NCBI RefSeq assembly: GCF_001854405.1
Contig: NZ_CP017718.1
Location: 1,054,001-1,118,000 of the forward strand
Source: Hyphomonas sp. Mor2
GTDB lineage: Bacteria; Pseudomonadota; Alphaproteobacteria; Caulobacterales; Hyphomonadaceae
Length of the DNA: 64,000 bases
Direction of reading: 5' to 3'
Shown here: positions 9,545 to 17,381 of the stretch, piece after piece
Layout of the letters: the number at the start of each line of letters is the position of its first letter
Numbering within the stretch: the stretch's first letter is position 1
The notes under the pieces: generated by a model
Seen by the model: the letters and a program-made list of their open reading frames with translations, nothing else
What the model was told of the DNA's origin: nothing
The model's database searches: none
Made by a program: the position numbers and the translations under genes

Positions 9545-10504
9545 ATGAGTGCCAGTACAACCAGCTGCATTATCAACATGTTGAGAAAGCACCTATTGCT
9601 TCCAATTTGTATCCCGTTCTTAATGGTGGCTTGTGCGCATGCCGATACGGAATCAAAATCACCAGCACAAACCCCGTATTTGGGGCAACAACTTGAAGCG
9701 CGTTCGTACCTTATTCCGAATTGGGAGTGGGAGCACGAAGTGAGAATATACTTGCCGGCAAGTTACTCTGTTTCAGAGCAGTCTTATCCGACGATTTGGG
9801 TGACAGATAACTTACTTGAGATCGCGGTGAGCGCGGCGCAGCTCTTTCCCCGGGATGGCGGCGTCAAACAAGAATTTATCGTCGTCGCAATTGGGGCCCC
9901 TAGAACGGCGAGCTTTGCCGAATACTTGAGCCGTCGCAATTTCGATTTTTCTCCAGAACACAGCCAAATCGCTGATATCCTGAAGGGCGTTCTCAAACCA
10001 GAGGATGTAGGCGGCGCTGATGCGTTTATGCAGTTTTTGGTCGAGGATTTACGGCAAGAGCTGAGTGCAGAGTTTCGGATGGACCCTAAGGGACATGCGT
10101 TTGTCGGTCACTCTGGTGGAGCAATGTTTGGACTCTATACTCTGTTTTCGAAACCTGACAGTTTCAGTCGCTATCTGCTTTCAAGTCCAGCAACGCGTGA
10201 ACCTTGGCTTGCAATGGAAAGTGATTGGCACAAGGCAAATGATGATTTGAAGGCAAGAGTTTACTTAAGCGCAGGCGGCGGTGAAGCCAATATCCCTTTA
10301 ACCGCAGGACTGCAGGTGCTGTCGGCAACGGCGGCCATTGGTGAACGGCTGCAGACCCGAGGCTACGACTCGTTGGTTTCTAAGACTGAAGTGTTCGATG
10401 GAGAGGACCATTCAAGCGTTATTCCGCGAGCATATTACTCAGGAATAGCTTTTTTGTATAACGGGTACCTCGAACAAAAAGTCGCAGACGAGGCAACCGA
10501 ATAA
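9545..10504 (+). CDS. Esterase-D-like alpha/beta hydrolase lipoprotein
   Basis: A 319-residue exported hydrolase of the COG2819 (IroE/BesA-like esterase) type. The N-terminal signal ends in a lipobox (FLMVAC). The nucleophile is in FVGHSGGAMFG and the catalytic His is in DGEDHSSVIP, both typical of this family. Start at 9545 is supported by GAGG about ten bases upstream. It is the first gene of a plus-strand run with the DadA-like and ornithine-cyclodeaminase-like genes (gaps 15 and 4 bp), so it likely releases an amino-acid-containing substrate outside the cytoplasm. That role is inferred from the neighbours. Confidence 0.85.
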   Translation: MSASTTSCIINMLRKHLLLPICIPFLMVACAHADTESKSPAQTPYLGQQLEARSYLIPNWEWEHEVRIYLPASYSVSEQSYPTIWVTDNLLEIAVSAAQLFPRDGGVKQEFIVVAIGAPRTASFAEYLSRRNFDFSPEHSQIADILKGVLKPEDVGGADAFMQFLVEDLRQELSAEFRMDPKGHAFVGHSGGAMFGLYTLFSKPDSFSRYLLSSPATREPWLAMESDWHKANDDLKARVYLSAGGGEANIPLTAGLQVLSATAAIGERLQTRGYDSLVSKTEVFDGEDHSSVIPRAYYSGIAFLYNGYLEQKVADEATE

Positions 10505-10519
10505 TGGCGTTCGATCGTC

Positions 10520-11797
10520 ATGAGTGAACCGCGCTTTGATGCAATTGTGATCGGAGGCGGGTTAGCGGGAACAACAAGCTTTCTGGAGCTAACGCGCCGC
10601 GGTCTATCTGTACTTTTAATCGATGCGAATAAGCAAATCGCTGATGGCGCGAGTTATGCCAATGGAGGAATGCTCACCGCCTCAATGGCCGATCCGTGGA
10701 ACGGACCAGGGGTATTCAAGCACATATTAGCGTCATTGTTCGACCCTAAGGCGGCTATGAAGCTACGCTTCAAGAGCATACCAGAAATGGTGCCCTGGGG
10801 GGTGAAATTTTTAGCCAACTCTACGCCACACAAGTACGCAAACGCTGTGCTGCAGAACTTCCTTCTTGCGAAGTTTTCTCTCGAAGCAACCAAGACCCTC
10901 GTGCAAGACCTAAACCAAGCGCACCTCGTTGCGGAATCTGGAACATTGAAGGTCTTTGAAAACCATTCTGCATTTGCGGAGCAATTGAACAATGCAGAGC
11001 GGCTCGCAAAAGAAGGATTGCGTTTTCAGGTCCTCAACCCGGACGACGTTCGTGAGATCGAACCGAATCTTTCCGGAACCAAGATCAATTTGGTCAAGGG
11101 AATTTACTATCCTGATGACATGGTTGGCGATGCAAGAGCGTTTTGCATAGCCGTGGCTGATGAGGCCAAAAAATCTGGTGGACAAATTTGGTTGGACACG
11201 CTGGTTGAAACTATACTTGTCGAGAATGGGCAAGTGGTGGGCGTGCGTTCAAAAAGCAGGACCGCATTTGCGAATAAAGTGATTGTGGCAGCCGGTGACG
11301 CTAGCCCCAAATTGGTCAAGCCGATGAGGATAGGATTAGCGATTAAACCCGTGAAAGGTTATTCGATCACGTTTAATATTCACGGCGACAATCATCGCCC
11401 AAAAATTCCCATTATAGACGATGCAATGCATGCGGCTGTTACACCCATCGGCGACAAGCTTCGCGTTGTGGGGACGGCAGAGTTTACAGGCAAAGATAAG
11501 CGACTCAGTCAGTCTCGATTAGATAATCTCATGGCTTTGTTGGCGAGGGTTTATCCAGAGATCAGTGTGAAACTGGACACAAATTCTGGCGAGGCTTGGA
11601 CGGGGTTCCGACCTATGAGCGCGGACGGTTTAGCATATGTTGGCCCGACCCATATTTCGGGTCTCTGGCTCAATACGGGCCATGGGCATCTTGGTTGGAC
11701 CATGGCTGTCGGATCTTCACGCATACTTGCTCAGCAAATGTTCGGTGACACGCCGAGCATAAATCCCAAACCGTTTTTTCCCAATCGGAGCCAATAG
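10520..11797 (+). CDS. FAD-dependent D-amino-acid dehydrogenase (DadA-like)
   Basis: A 425-residue DAO-superfamily flavoprotein. The FAD dinucleotide-binding motif VIGGGLAG is at the N-terminus, followed by ASYANGGML, the conserved region near DadA's active site. The C-terminus has GFRPMSADGLAYVGPT and NTGHGHLGWTMAVGSS, diagnostic of DadA-type enzymes that oxidise D-amino acids or D-proline/hydroxyproline to imino acids and feed electrons to quinone. It is followed four bases later by an ornithine-cyclodeaminase-family gene, whose relatives reduce cyclic imines. The pair suggests conversion of a cyclic or D-amino acid such as proline. This pathway is inference. Confidence 0.88.
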   Translation: MSEPRFDAIVIGGGLAGTTSFLELTRRGLSVLLIDANKQIADGASYANGGMLTASMADPWNGPGVFKHILASLFDPKAAMKLRFKSIPEMVPWGVKFLANSTPHKYANAVLQNFLLAKFSLEATKTLVQDLNQAHLVAESGTLKVFENHSAFAEQLNNAERLAKEGLRFQVLNPDDVREIEPNLSGTKINLVKGIYYPDDMVGDARAFCIAVADEAKKSGGQIWLDTLVETILVENGQVVGVRSKSRTAFANKVIVAAGDASPKLVKPMRIGLAIKPVKGYSITFNIHGDNHRPKIPIIDDAMHAAVTPIGDKLRVVGTAEFTGKDKRLSQSRLDNLMALLARVYPEISVKLDTNSGEAWTGFRPMSADGLAYVGPTHISGLWLNTGHGHLGWTMAVGSSRILAQQMFGDTPSINPKPFFPNRSQ

Positions 11798-11801
11798 AGC
11801 T

Positions 11802-12785
11802 ATGACAAAGTTGAAAATATTAAGTCGGGCCAGTGTCGAGAGCATTCTCACAATGCGTTTATGTGTCGACGCTATGGACGAGGCTATGCGGGCCATGTCC
11901 TCAAATGAGGTGCTCACTCCGCTGCGTTTGTTCGCGCCGATCGGGGAGGAACGCGGCGTTTTCGCATTGATGCCCGCCGCGGTGGCACAACCGCCGTTTT
12001 TTGGAGTTAAGACGGTGAGCCTGTTGCATGGAAACGCGGCTCAAGGCCTCCCAACGATTCAAGGTTACGTCGCTCTGTTTTCGCAAGAGACAGGCGCTCC
12101 TTTGGCGATCATGGATGGTGTTTCATTAACGGCAATACGAACCGCGGCGGCGTCAGGCGTTGCCACCCGAGAACTAGCAAGAGATGATTCTGTCACGCAT
12201 GGGATTATCGGGACGGGCGTGCAAGCCGAAACTCATGCGAAAGCGATATTGGAAGTTCGTCCGAATATCAAAAACACAGTCATTTGGGGAAGGACAGAGG
12301 CCAAAGCTGAAGCGCTGGCAATGCAGCTATCTAACGAACTATCTGCCAACGTGTCTGCAGCCTCGCTGGAGCAGGCAGCCAGTTGCGATATCGTATCGGT
12401 GGTAACATCGAGCTCGGCTCCTGTCATCAATGCAGACTTGGTGCGCCCTGGAGCGCATGTAAACCTGGTTGGTGCGCATACACCTGATACTCGAGAAGCT
12501 GATACTGAGCTTATTGCGAGCGCTCGTGTCTATGTCGATCTTTTGTCGGCGGCGCTTGCCGAAGCCGGCGATATAATGATCCCGTTAAAGGAGTGTGCTT
12601 TTGAAGAATCGCATATTGTCGGAGAGATAGGTCAGGTTTTACTAAATCAGATTGAACGACGACAGACCTCCGATGAAATCACGATTTTCAAGAGCCTCGG
12701 AAATGCAGCACAAGATCTTTTCGCCGCTGCTGCGGTTTACGAAAATGCCGTTGGATCAAGGCAAGGAACAGACGTGGAGTTTTAA
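11802..12785 (+). CDS. Ornithine cyclodeaminase / mu-crystallin family oxidoreductase
   Basis: A 327-residue NAD(P)-binding protein with family hallmarks: PLRLFAP, FFGVKTVSLLHGN, LAIMDGVSLTAIRTAAASGVA, and a Rossmann motif HGIIGTGVQAE near residue 130. Related enzymes include ornithine cyclodeaminase, delta1-pyrroline-2-carboxylate reductase and alanine or opine dehydrogenases; sequence alone does not separate these. Directly downstream of the DadA-like gene it could reduce or recycle the imino acid produced. The start ATG lies four bases after the previous stop, so the two are translationally coupled. Confidence 0.87.
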   Translation: MTKLKILSRASVESILTMRLCVDAMDEAMRAMSSNEVLTPLRLFAPIGEERGVFALMPAAVAQPPFFGVKTVSLLHGNAAQGLPTIQGYVALFSQETGAPLAIMDGVSLTAIRTAAASGVATRELARDDSVTHGIIGTGVQAETHAKAILEVRPNIKNTVIWGRTEAKAEALAMQLSNELSANVSAASLEQAASCDIVSVVTSSSAPVINADLVRPGAHVNLVGAHTPDTREADTELIASARVYVDLLSAALAEAGDIMIPLKECAFEESHIVGEIGQVLLNQIERRQTSDEITIFKSLGNAAQDLFAAAAVYENAVGSRQGTDVEF

Positions 12786-13005
12786 TAAAGGGCAAGCTTA
12801 GAAGTGATTGCGCGGTAACGAAGGGCCCTCAAATTTCCGGTCGCTTGTGACAAAATTCCGTGTCGTTTTTTTGTTGGAGCAGCAATTTTGTCGTGTTAGT
12901 GCCAACCGGGCCCGGGACTACTCGGACACTTTGCTTCTGCGATTTGCTCTTCGGCTAGGGCTTCCTTGAATTCCGCGCACGCAATTGGAAGCTGAATTTA
13001 GTCGG

Positions 13006-14136
13006 TCAAAGTAAAGAGCCGATCAATATGCCAAAAAAGGTTCCAAGAACATATCCGAGAACCCCAACAAGTAGCGCCGGCGTGACGAGCGCGTACCAAC
13101 CGCGCGAAAGCGCCATTGCCGCCGCAGTCGGAGGGCCTAGGACGCAAGCATTGCTCGCAATGATAAGTTCTGCGCCAGTTAGCTTGAATATACGTCCGAG
13201 AATGGCAAGTAAAATGAGGTGTCCAAACATGACGATCGCAGAGAACGCTGCGAAAACGAATCCGGTTTCCATCGCCAGAGAGAAATTTATTCCTGCGCCA
13301 ATAACCACAAAAAAGCAATAGATTGCTATTCGGCCCAAATCATAGTGCCCATGCAGACGTGAAGCCTGACGAGGTAAACACGTCGCAAAACCAACACTCA
13401 AAACAGTGATTGCTAAATATTTCATTGGGGCGAAACCAGACAATCCCGCAAGCCAATCGCTAACCGCCACGATTAAGAATGCAATGCAGATTGATGCGCA
13501 GATTGAAAAGGCGGTCGGTGACGCCTCGTCGACGGCCTCTTGATTAGTTTCGTTGGTCTGATTGGTGTCGAGGGAGTTAGGGCTAAAGAGCTTCCAAAGA
13601 CGCTTCATCGTCGGAAACATGACGATAAATGCCAAGAAAGGAATCACGACTAAATAGCCTGCCGCCAGTGCTATCCCCATTATTGGGTCGTCGGTAATAC
13701 CGTAAGCATCTGCCACTGCCGCTGTGTTCACAGCGCCTCCAATGAATCCAGCGCTCATCGCGCCTCCGATCTCGCTCTCTCGTGGTCCGAGATCGAACAT
13801 CATTAAGCCAAGAACGGAGCAGAAACCTGTCGCGGTCGCTGCTAAGCAAAACGCCAAGATTACCCTACCGGATTCACGCCATATTTCCACGAGATTGGCT
13901 TTAAACAACAACATCGGTAGCGACATCGGCACCAAATATGATACAATGAAACTGTAGACCGAAGCACTTCGCGGAATGATCGAAAATGCGCTCAGAACGG
14001 TCGAACAAAGAATAATAAAAAGAACGCCGTACTCGGCCAGTTTCTTCTGTCCCTCCATCCAAATTCCAATAGCCACGATTGCAAGCACAATAGCGAGCAA
14101 AAGTTCAGGCCTCTCAGTTCCGATCGAAAGATTCAA
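13006..14136 (-). CDS. DUF819 (YjcL-like) integral membrane permease, paralogue 1
   Basis: A 376-residue protein with about ten hydrophobic segments and no signal peptide. GGAMSAGFIGGAVNTAAVADAYG and ASNACVLGPPTAAAMALSRGW are DUF819 signatures. The family is thought to be a transporter; its substrate is not established. The start is a TTG at 14136 preceded by AAGGG. It is next to the M19 dipeptidase gene on the same strand, hinting at import of a peptide or its product. A second paralogue lies at 21933-23081, and the GPPTAAAMA motif is shared. Confidence 0.87.
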   Translation of the reverse strand: MNLSIGTERPELLLAIVLAIVAIGIWMEGQKKLAEYGVLFIILCSTVLSAFSIIPRSASVYSFIVSYLVPMSLPMLLFKANLVEIWRESGRVILAFCLAATATGFCSVLGLMMFDLGPRESEIGGAMSAGFIGGAVNTAAVADAYGITDDPIMGIALAAGYLVVIPFLAFIVMFPTMKRLWKLFSPNSLDTNQTNETNQEAVDEASPTAFSICASICIAFLIVAVSDWLAGLSGFAPMKYLAITVLSVGFATCLPRQASRLHGHYDLGRIAIYCFFVVIGAGINFSLAMETGFVFAAFSAIVMFGHLILLAILGRIFKLTGAELIIASNACVLGPPTAAAMALSRGWYALVTPALLVGVLGYVLGTFFGILIGSLL

Positions 14137-14485
14137 ACTTTTCCCTTTCTTGGAAGTTTGGGGACGGTAGTCAAATACCTATTTATACTCGAGCCTAGAA
14201 TTGGAATCTGAGAATACAATACATTCGATTTGTGAGGCATGTCCCTAGGATTCAACTGAGATGCCTGCTGCCCATTTATTAAAAACATAAGTGTATTTTA
14301 GTGAACGCGGTGAGAAAATGCAATTTCGATCGCAATGCGTTTAGGGAATTTCTGATGGGCGCTGGTGCTCGCTCTGCGCACGCGCTGCGATTGACGAAAC
14401 AATTGAGGCAAAGCCGGGGCTCGGCTAGCATGCGACGGTCTCAGTCTCAGGATCGAGCTTCAAATCAAAGTCCAAACAAATCAAA
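14137..14485. other. Intergenic region, no gene seen
   Basis: About 350 bp between two minus-strand genes. A 74-codon plus-strand frame at 14301-14525 overlaps the dipeptidase end and looks spurious. The promoter for the DUF819 gene presumably lies near 14150-14230; no confident box can be named. Confidence 0.35.
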
Positions 14486-15469
14486 CTACTTCCAAACGGC
14501 GTCCGCAACGCGCAAATTGTTTTGACCCAAAAATCCCAGAACATGGTTTTCAGACCAACCAATTTCGATCAAACCCGTCGCAATCTCTGCCACTCTTTCC
14601 GGTTCGATCATTCTCAAACCTTGGCCATAGCCTTTGTCGGGTGGAAACATATCAGGGTTCAGTGCAATGAACTCATCTAACTCTCGAGAATCAAAAACAA
14701 AATCAAGCCCCATTCCAACATGCTCCGGTCCGGCGATTGAAGCGACGTAATCGACATGGCGGATAAACGTCTCGGTAGAATTGTCATTGTTGCCGAGAAA
14801 AATCCCAATACCAGTTACGTTTATCACGCCACCTGTTGCTGCGCAGGCTCTAATAAGATCGTCAGTAACGTTGCGTTCGTGGTCCCATATAGTTCTTGGG
14901 TTAGAATGCGAAATGTTCACCGGCTTGCTAGCATATTCAAGCACCTCACGCGCGGTTCGGTATCCTGTATGTGAGATATCCACAATCATCCCTACGCGTT
15001 CCATTTCGTCTATGACGCGGCATCCAAAATCGGATAGACCTGGATCAGGATTCTGGCAGCCGCCCCCCAATCGATTGGTTTGATTGTATGCAATAAGCAT
15101 CCACCGAACCCCCAGCGCGTAATATGGCTCTACGAGTTCTGGCATATCGTCTACGGCGCAGCCGCCTTCGATATCAAAGAAAATCCCAATTTTTCCGCTA
15201 GCTTTGGCCGCTTCGATATCGGCGGTTGTTTCGATTAGCATGCATTTATCCGCATTTGCTCGGATGTCACTTCTAAAACGCGCGAGCATTTTGAAACCAT
15301 GCGACCAGTCTTTTAGATCAAACGAAACATTTAAACTGACAAGGCTGGTTCCCGCGGCGCGGAGTTTTTCCAAATACTGGGAAAAGTCGTTCGACTTGTA
15401 ACTCAATGGCATGCAGGCGTGATTATCCCAAATGAGTGCGTCGGCGAGAAAGGGGGGGCGGTTCAGCAT
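14486..15469 (-). CDS. M19 membrane-dipeptidase-like enzyme
   Basis: A 327-residue renal-dipeptidase-family hydrolase (amidohydrolase TIM barrel, usually binuclear zinc). Visible ligand regions are IWDNHAC (His18), FFDIEGG (bridging Glu), VDISHTGYR and VNISHSNPRTIWDHERN, with SDFGCRVIDEMERVGM between them. The usual first motif HxD is here HAC, so the aspartate is replaced by Cys20. The family cleaves dipeptides, often with a C-terminal D-residue. No signal peptide is seen. It is divergent from the M24 prolidase and shares a 21-bp palindrome with it. Confidence 0.87.
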   Translation of the reverse strand: MLNRPPFLADALIWDNHACMPLSYKSNDFSQYLEKLRAAGTSLVSLNVSFDLKDWSHGFKMLARFRSDIRANADKCMLIETTADIEAAKASGKIGIFFDIEGGCAVDDMPELVEPYYALGVRWMLIAYNQTNRLGGGCQNPDPGLSDFGCRVIDEMERVGMIVDISHTGYRTAREVLEYASKPVNISHSNPRTIWDHERNVTDDLIRACAATGGVINVTGIGIFLGNNDNSTETFIRHVDYVASIAGPEHVGMGLDFVFDSRELDEFIALNPDMFPPDKGYGQGLRMIEPERVAEIATGLIEIGWSENHVLGFLGQNNLRVADAVWK

Positions 15470-15562
15470 CAGGGTCTCAATGAATAATATTGTTGCAGAC
15501 TTGGAGGTGGGTGTTTTGCGTTATCAGCGAGCCAAAGATTGCGACCGGCTTTCGGCATTGGT

Positions 15563-15583
15563 GGAACCGTATTATACAGTTCC
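15563..15583. promoter_or_regulatory. 21-bp near-perfect palindrome, likely operator
   Basis: GGAACCGTATTATACAGTTC plus a final C forms a dyad with a single mismatched pair around a central T. It lies between the divergent dipeptidase and prolidase genes, about 95 bp from the former start. A GntR- or TetR-type dimer could bind here. No regulator gene is adjacent. Confidence 0.45.
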
Positions 15584-15747
15584 GTAAGGGACGGGATAGG
15601 CGGTCAATCAATCTAATTCCATTGCAGTGTTTAGCCAATGAACGGTCAATTGAGACGAATTTCATCATGACCCATCCGGAGCAACTTCATTCGCGTTAAT
15701 TGCGCATTCGCATCGCGACACTTGTCGCTCGAGAATGTTATGTGCAT

Positions 15748-15777
15748 TTGTGTATTTATTGTGATAGTCGGCATAAT
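15748..15777 (+). promoter_or_regulatory. Possible sigma-70 promoter for the M24 gene
   Basis: TTGTGT (15748-15753) and CATAAT (15772-15777) are 18 bp apart, and the chosen ATG is 18 bp after the -10. Moderate match only. Confidence 0.28.
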
Positions 15778-15795
15778 ACAAGGAATCTGAAACTC

Positions 15796-17139
15796 ATGCT
15801 GATCAAAGATGGATTGCGGGACCTGTATCTAGCACACGTGCAAGAAAAACACGCCATGTATCTTGGCGCATTGGATGAAACCGGGCTCGACCAAGTTATT
15901 ATTGCGTCAGGTCAATACCAAAAAGTCTTCGCCGACGATCTCTTTTACCCCTTTAGATCCAATGTCTATTTTAGAGAGTGGGTGCCTATCGAGAAACGCA
16001 CTGATTGCTTCATTCTTATATCTCGCGGAGAGCCACCGCTCCTGTGCCTTAACAATGCCGAAGACATTTGGCACACAGCGGGCGAAGAGCTACCAGACGG
16101 TTGGGAGCGAGCTTTTCAAGTCAAACTTTTTGAAACACATCAAGACCTGCAGGCGTTGATCGGACCGGAGAATACCAAAGTCGCGTATATCGGTTTGGAC
16201 AACGAATTCAATTTGTCGAAAGATCAGATAAACCCTGCTCGACTTTTGACGTATGTTAATTTTCACCGCCGGTTTAAATCGGATTACGAGCACGCATGCA
16301 TGAGAGAGGCATCCCGAATAGGGGCTTACGCGCACGAGGCAGTCCGAAAGCGGTTCTTGGCGGGCGGGTGTTCGGAACTAGACCTTATGCAGGTGTTCAT
16401 TCGTGCTGCGAACTGTGCTGAGACAGAGTTGCCATATAGTTGCGTCAGTTGCCTAAATGAGCACGGTGCCATTCTTCACTACTTTGATTTGGACACAAAA
16501 CCTCCTGAGCATTGTCTCAGCTATCTGATCGATGCGGGGGTGAAAGTGAACAACTACCCTTCAGATATTTCTCGAACATATGCGTTCGATTCTCAGAGCG
16601 AGTTCGCCCAACTCATTGCCGCTTTAGATGCCAAGCAACAAGAGTTGGTGGGGGCCGTTAAGGTCGGGATGCCAGGCACCGATTTGGAAGCGCTTGCTCG
16701 ATACAAAGTGGCCGAAGTCCTAGAGGCGTTCGACATAATTAAGATCTCTCCAGAAGAAGCAGATGAGACTCGTGTGATCGACAAATTCTATGTTCACACA
16801 TTCGGGCATTATTTGGGGGTTAACCTGCATGATCTGGGGCGGCAGTTGGTCAATCCGCAAGGCGAACGGCGCAAACCTTCAGAACGAAGTTATTTTCAGG
16901 ATCATGAGTTTACAGCTGATTTTACTGGATCGATGGTGATCACAGTTGAACCGGGAATATATTTCATTCCAGGACACATGAAAGCGCTCAAAGCGCACGA
17001 ACACGGAGCGATGGTCAATTGGAACCGCGTTGAAGAATTTATGCCCTATGGGGGTATCCGTGTGGAGGACAATATTATTCTTCATAAAGACGGGTCGGTA
17101 GAGAATATGACCAGGCAGGCTTTTGCCTCGTTAGAATAA
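15796..17139 (+). CDS. M24 Xaa-Pro dipeptidase (prolidase)
   Basis: A pita-bread-fold metallopeptidase of about 447 residues that cleaves Xaa-Pro dipeptides, normally with two Mn ions. Metal ligands are recognisable in LIDAGVKVNNYPSDISRTY (two Asp), HTFGHYLGVNLHD (His), MVITVEPGIYF (Glu) and GGIRVEDNI (Glu), in the right order. The N-terminal creatinase-like domain occupies about the first 150 residues. The frame is open upstream to 15700, but the ATG at 15796 starts the conserved MLIKDGLRDLYLAHV region. Cytoplasmic. It is close to a DadA-like enzyme, an ornithine-cyclodeaminase-like enzyme and the dipeptidase, which points to proline-containing peptide use. Confidence 0.88.
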   Translation: MLIKDGLRDLYLAHVQEKHAMYLGALDETGLDQVIIASGQYQKVFADDLFYPFRSNVYFREWVPIEKRTDCFILISRGEPPLLCLNNAEDIWHTAGEELPDGWERAFQVKLFETHQDLQALIGPENTKVAYIGLDNEFNLSKDQINPARLLTYVNFHRRFKSDYEHACMREASRIGAYAHEAVRKRFLAGGCSELDLMQVFIRAANCAETELPYSCVSCLNEHGAILHYFDLDTKPPEHCLSYLIDAGVKVNNYPSDISRTYAFDSQSEFAQLIAALDAKQQELVGAVKVGMPGTDLEALARYKVAEVLEAFDIIKISPEEADETRVIDKFYVHTFGHYLGVNLHDLGRQLVNPQGERRKPSERSYFQDHEFTADFTGSMVITVEPGIYFIPGHMKALKAHEHGAMVNWNRVEEFMPYGGIRVEDNIILHKDGSVENMTRQAFASLE

Positions 17140-17193
17140 GTCAGGGGGTGCAAGCGCTTCGCTGGCTCTGCTAAAAGATATAAAAGTCCTTCC

Positions 17194-17355
17194 ATGATAG
17201 ATTTAGAAACTTCGAAACTGGAGAATGGCGCTGTCGCCGCTAAGCTTTCGGATCAGCAGATTACGGCCCCAGTCATCGAAGTTGACCTTGTCAAAGTAAA
17301 TCTAGTTTCAATCGGCATGTCGAGGAATGCAAATAGTCCTCACTCCCCGAAATAG
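17194..17355 (+). CDS. Small ORF, 53 residues, unknown
   Basis: An ATG frame of 53 codons fills the gap between the prolidase and the serine hydrolase. It is hydrophilic with a central stretch ITAPVIEVDLVKVNLVSIG and ends in SPHSPK. It has believable amino-acid use but no strong ribosome-binding site. It could be a small protein, a peptide precursor or chance. I do not recognise a family. Confidence 0.3.
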   Translation: MIDLETSKLENGAVAAKLSDQQITAPVIEVDLVKVNLVSIGMSRNANSPHSPK

Positions 17356-17381
17356 CATCTCTACAGAGGAAACAGATCGTC

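Larger units (their letters stand above)
15470..15795. other. Divergent M19/M24 promoter region
   Basis: About 326 bp with no credible gene; 63-70-codon frames on both strands overlap and look accidental. It contains the palindrome at 15563-15583 and a possible promoter at 15748-15777, both listed separately. Confidence 0.4.

Noticed and set aside
12849-12892. GACAAAATT/AATTTTGTC dyad between convergent genes as a terminator
   Set aside because: Loop of 25 bases and AT-rich stem with no T tail; weak.
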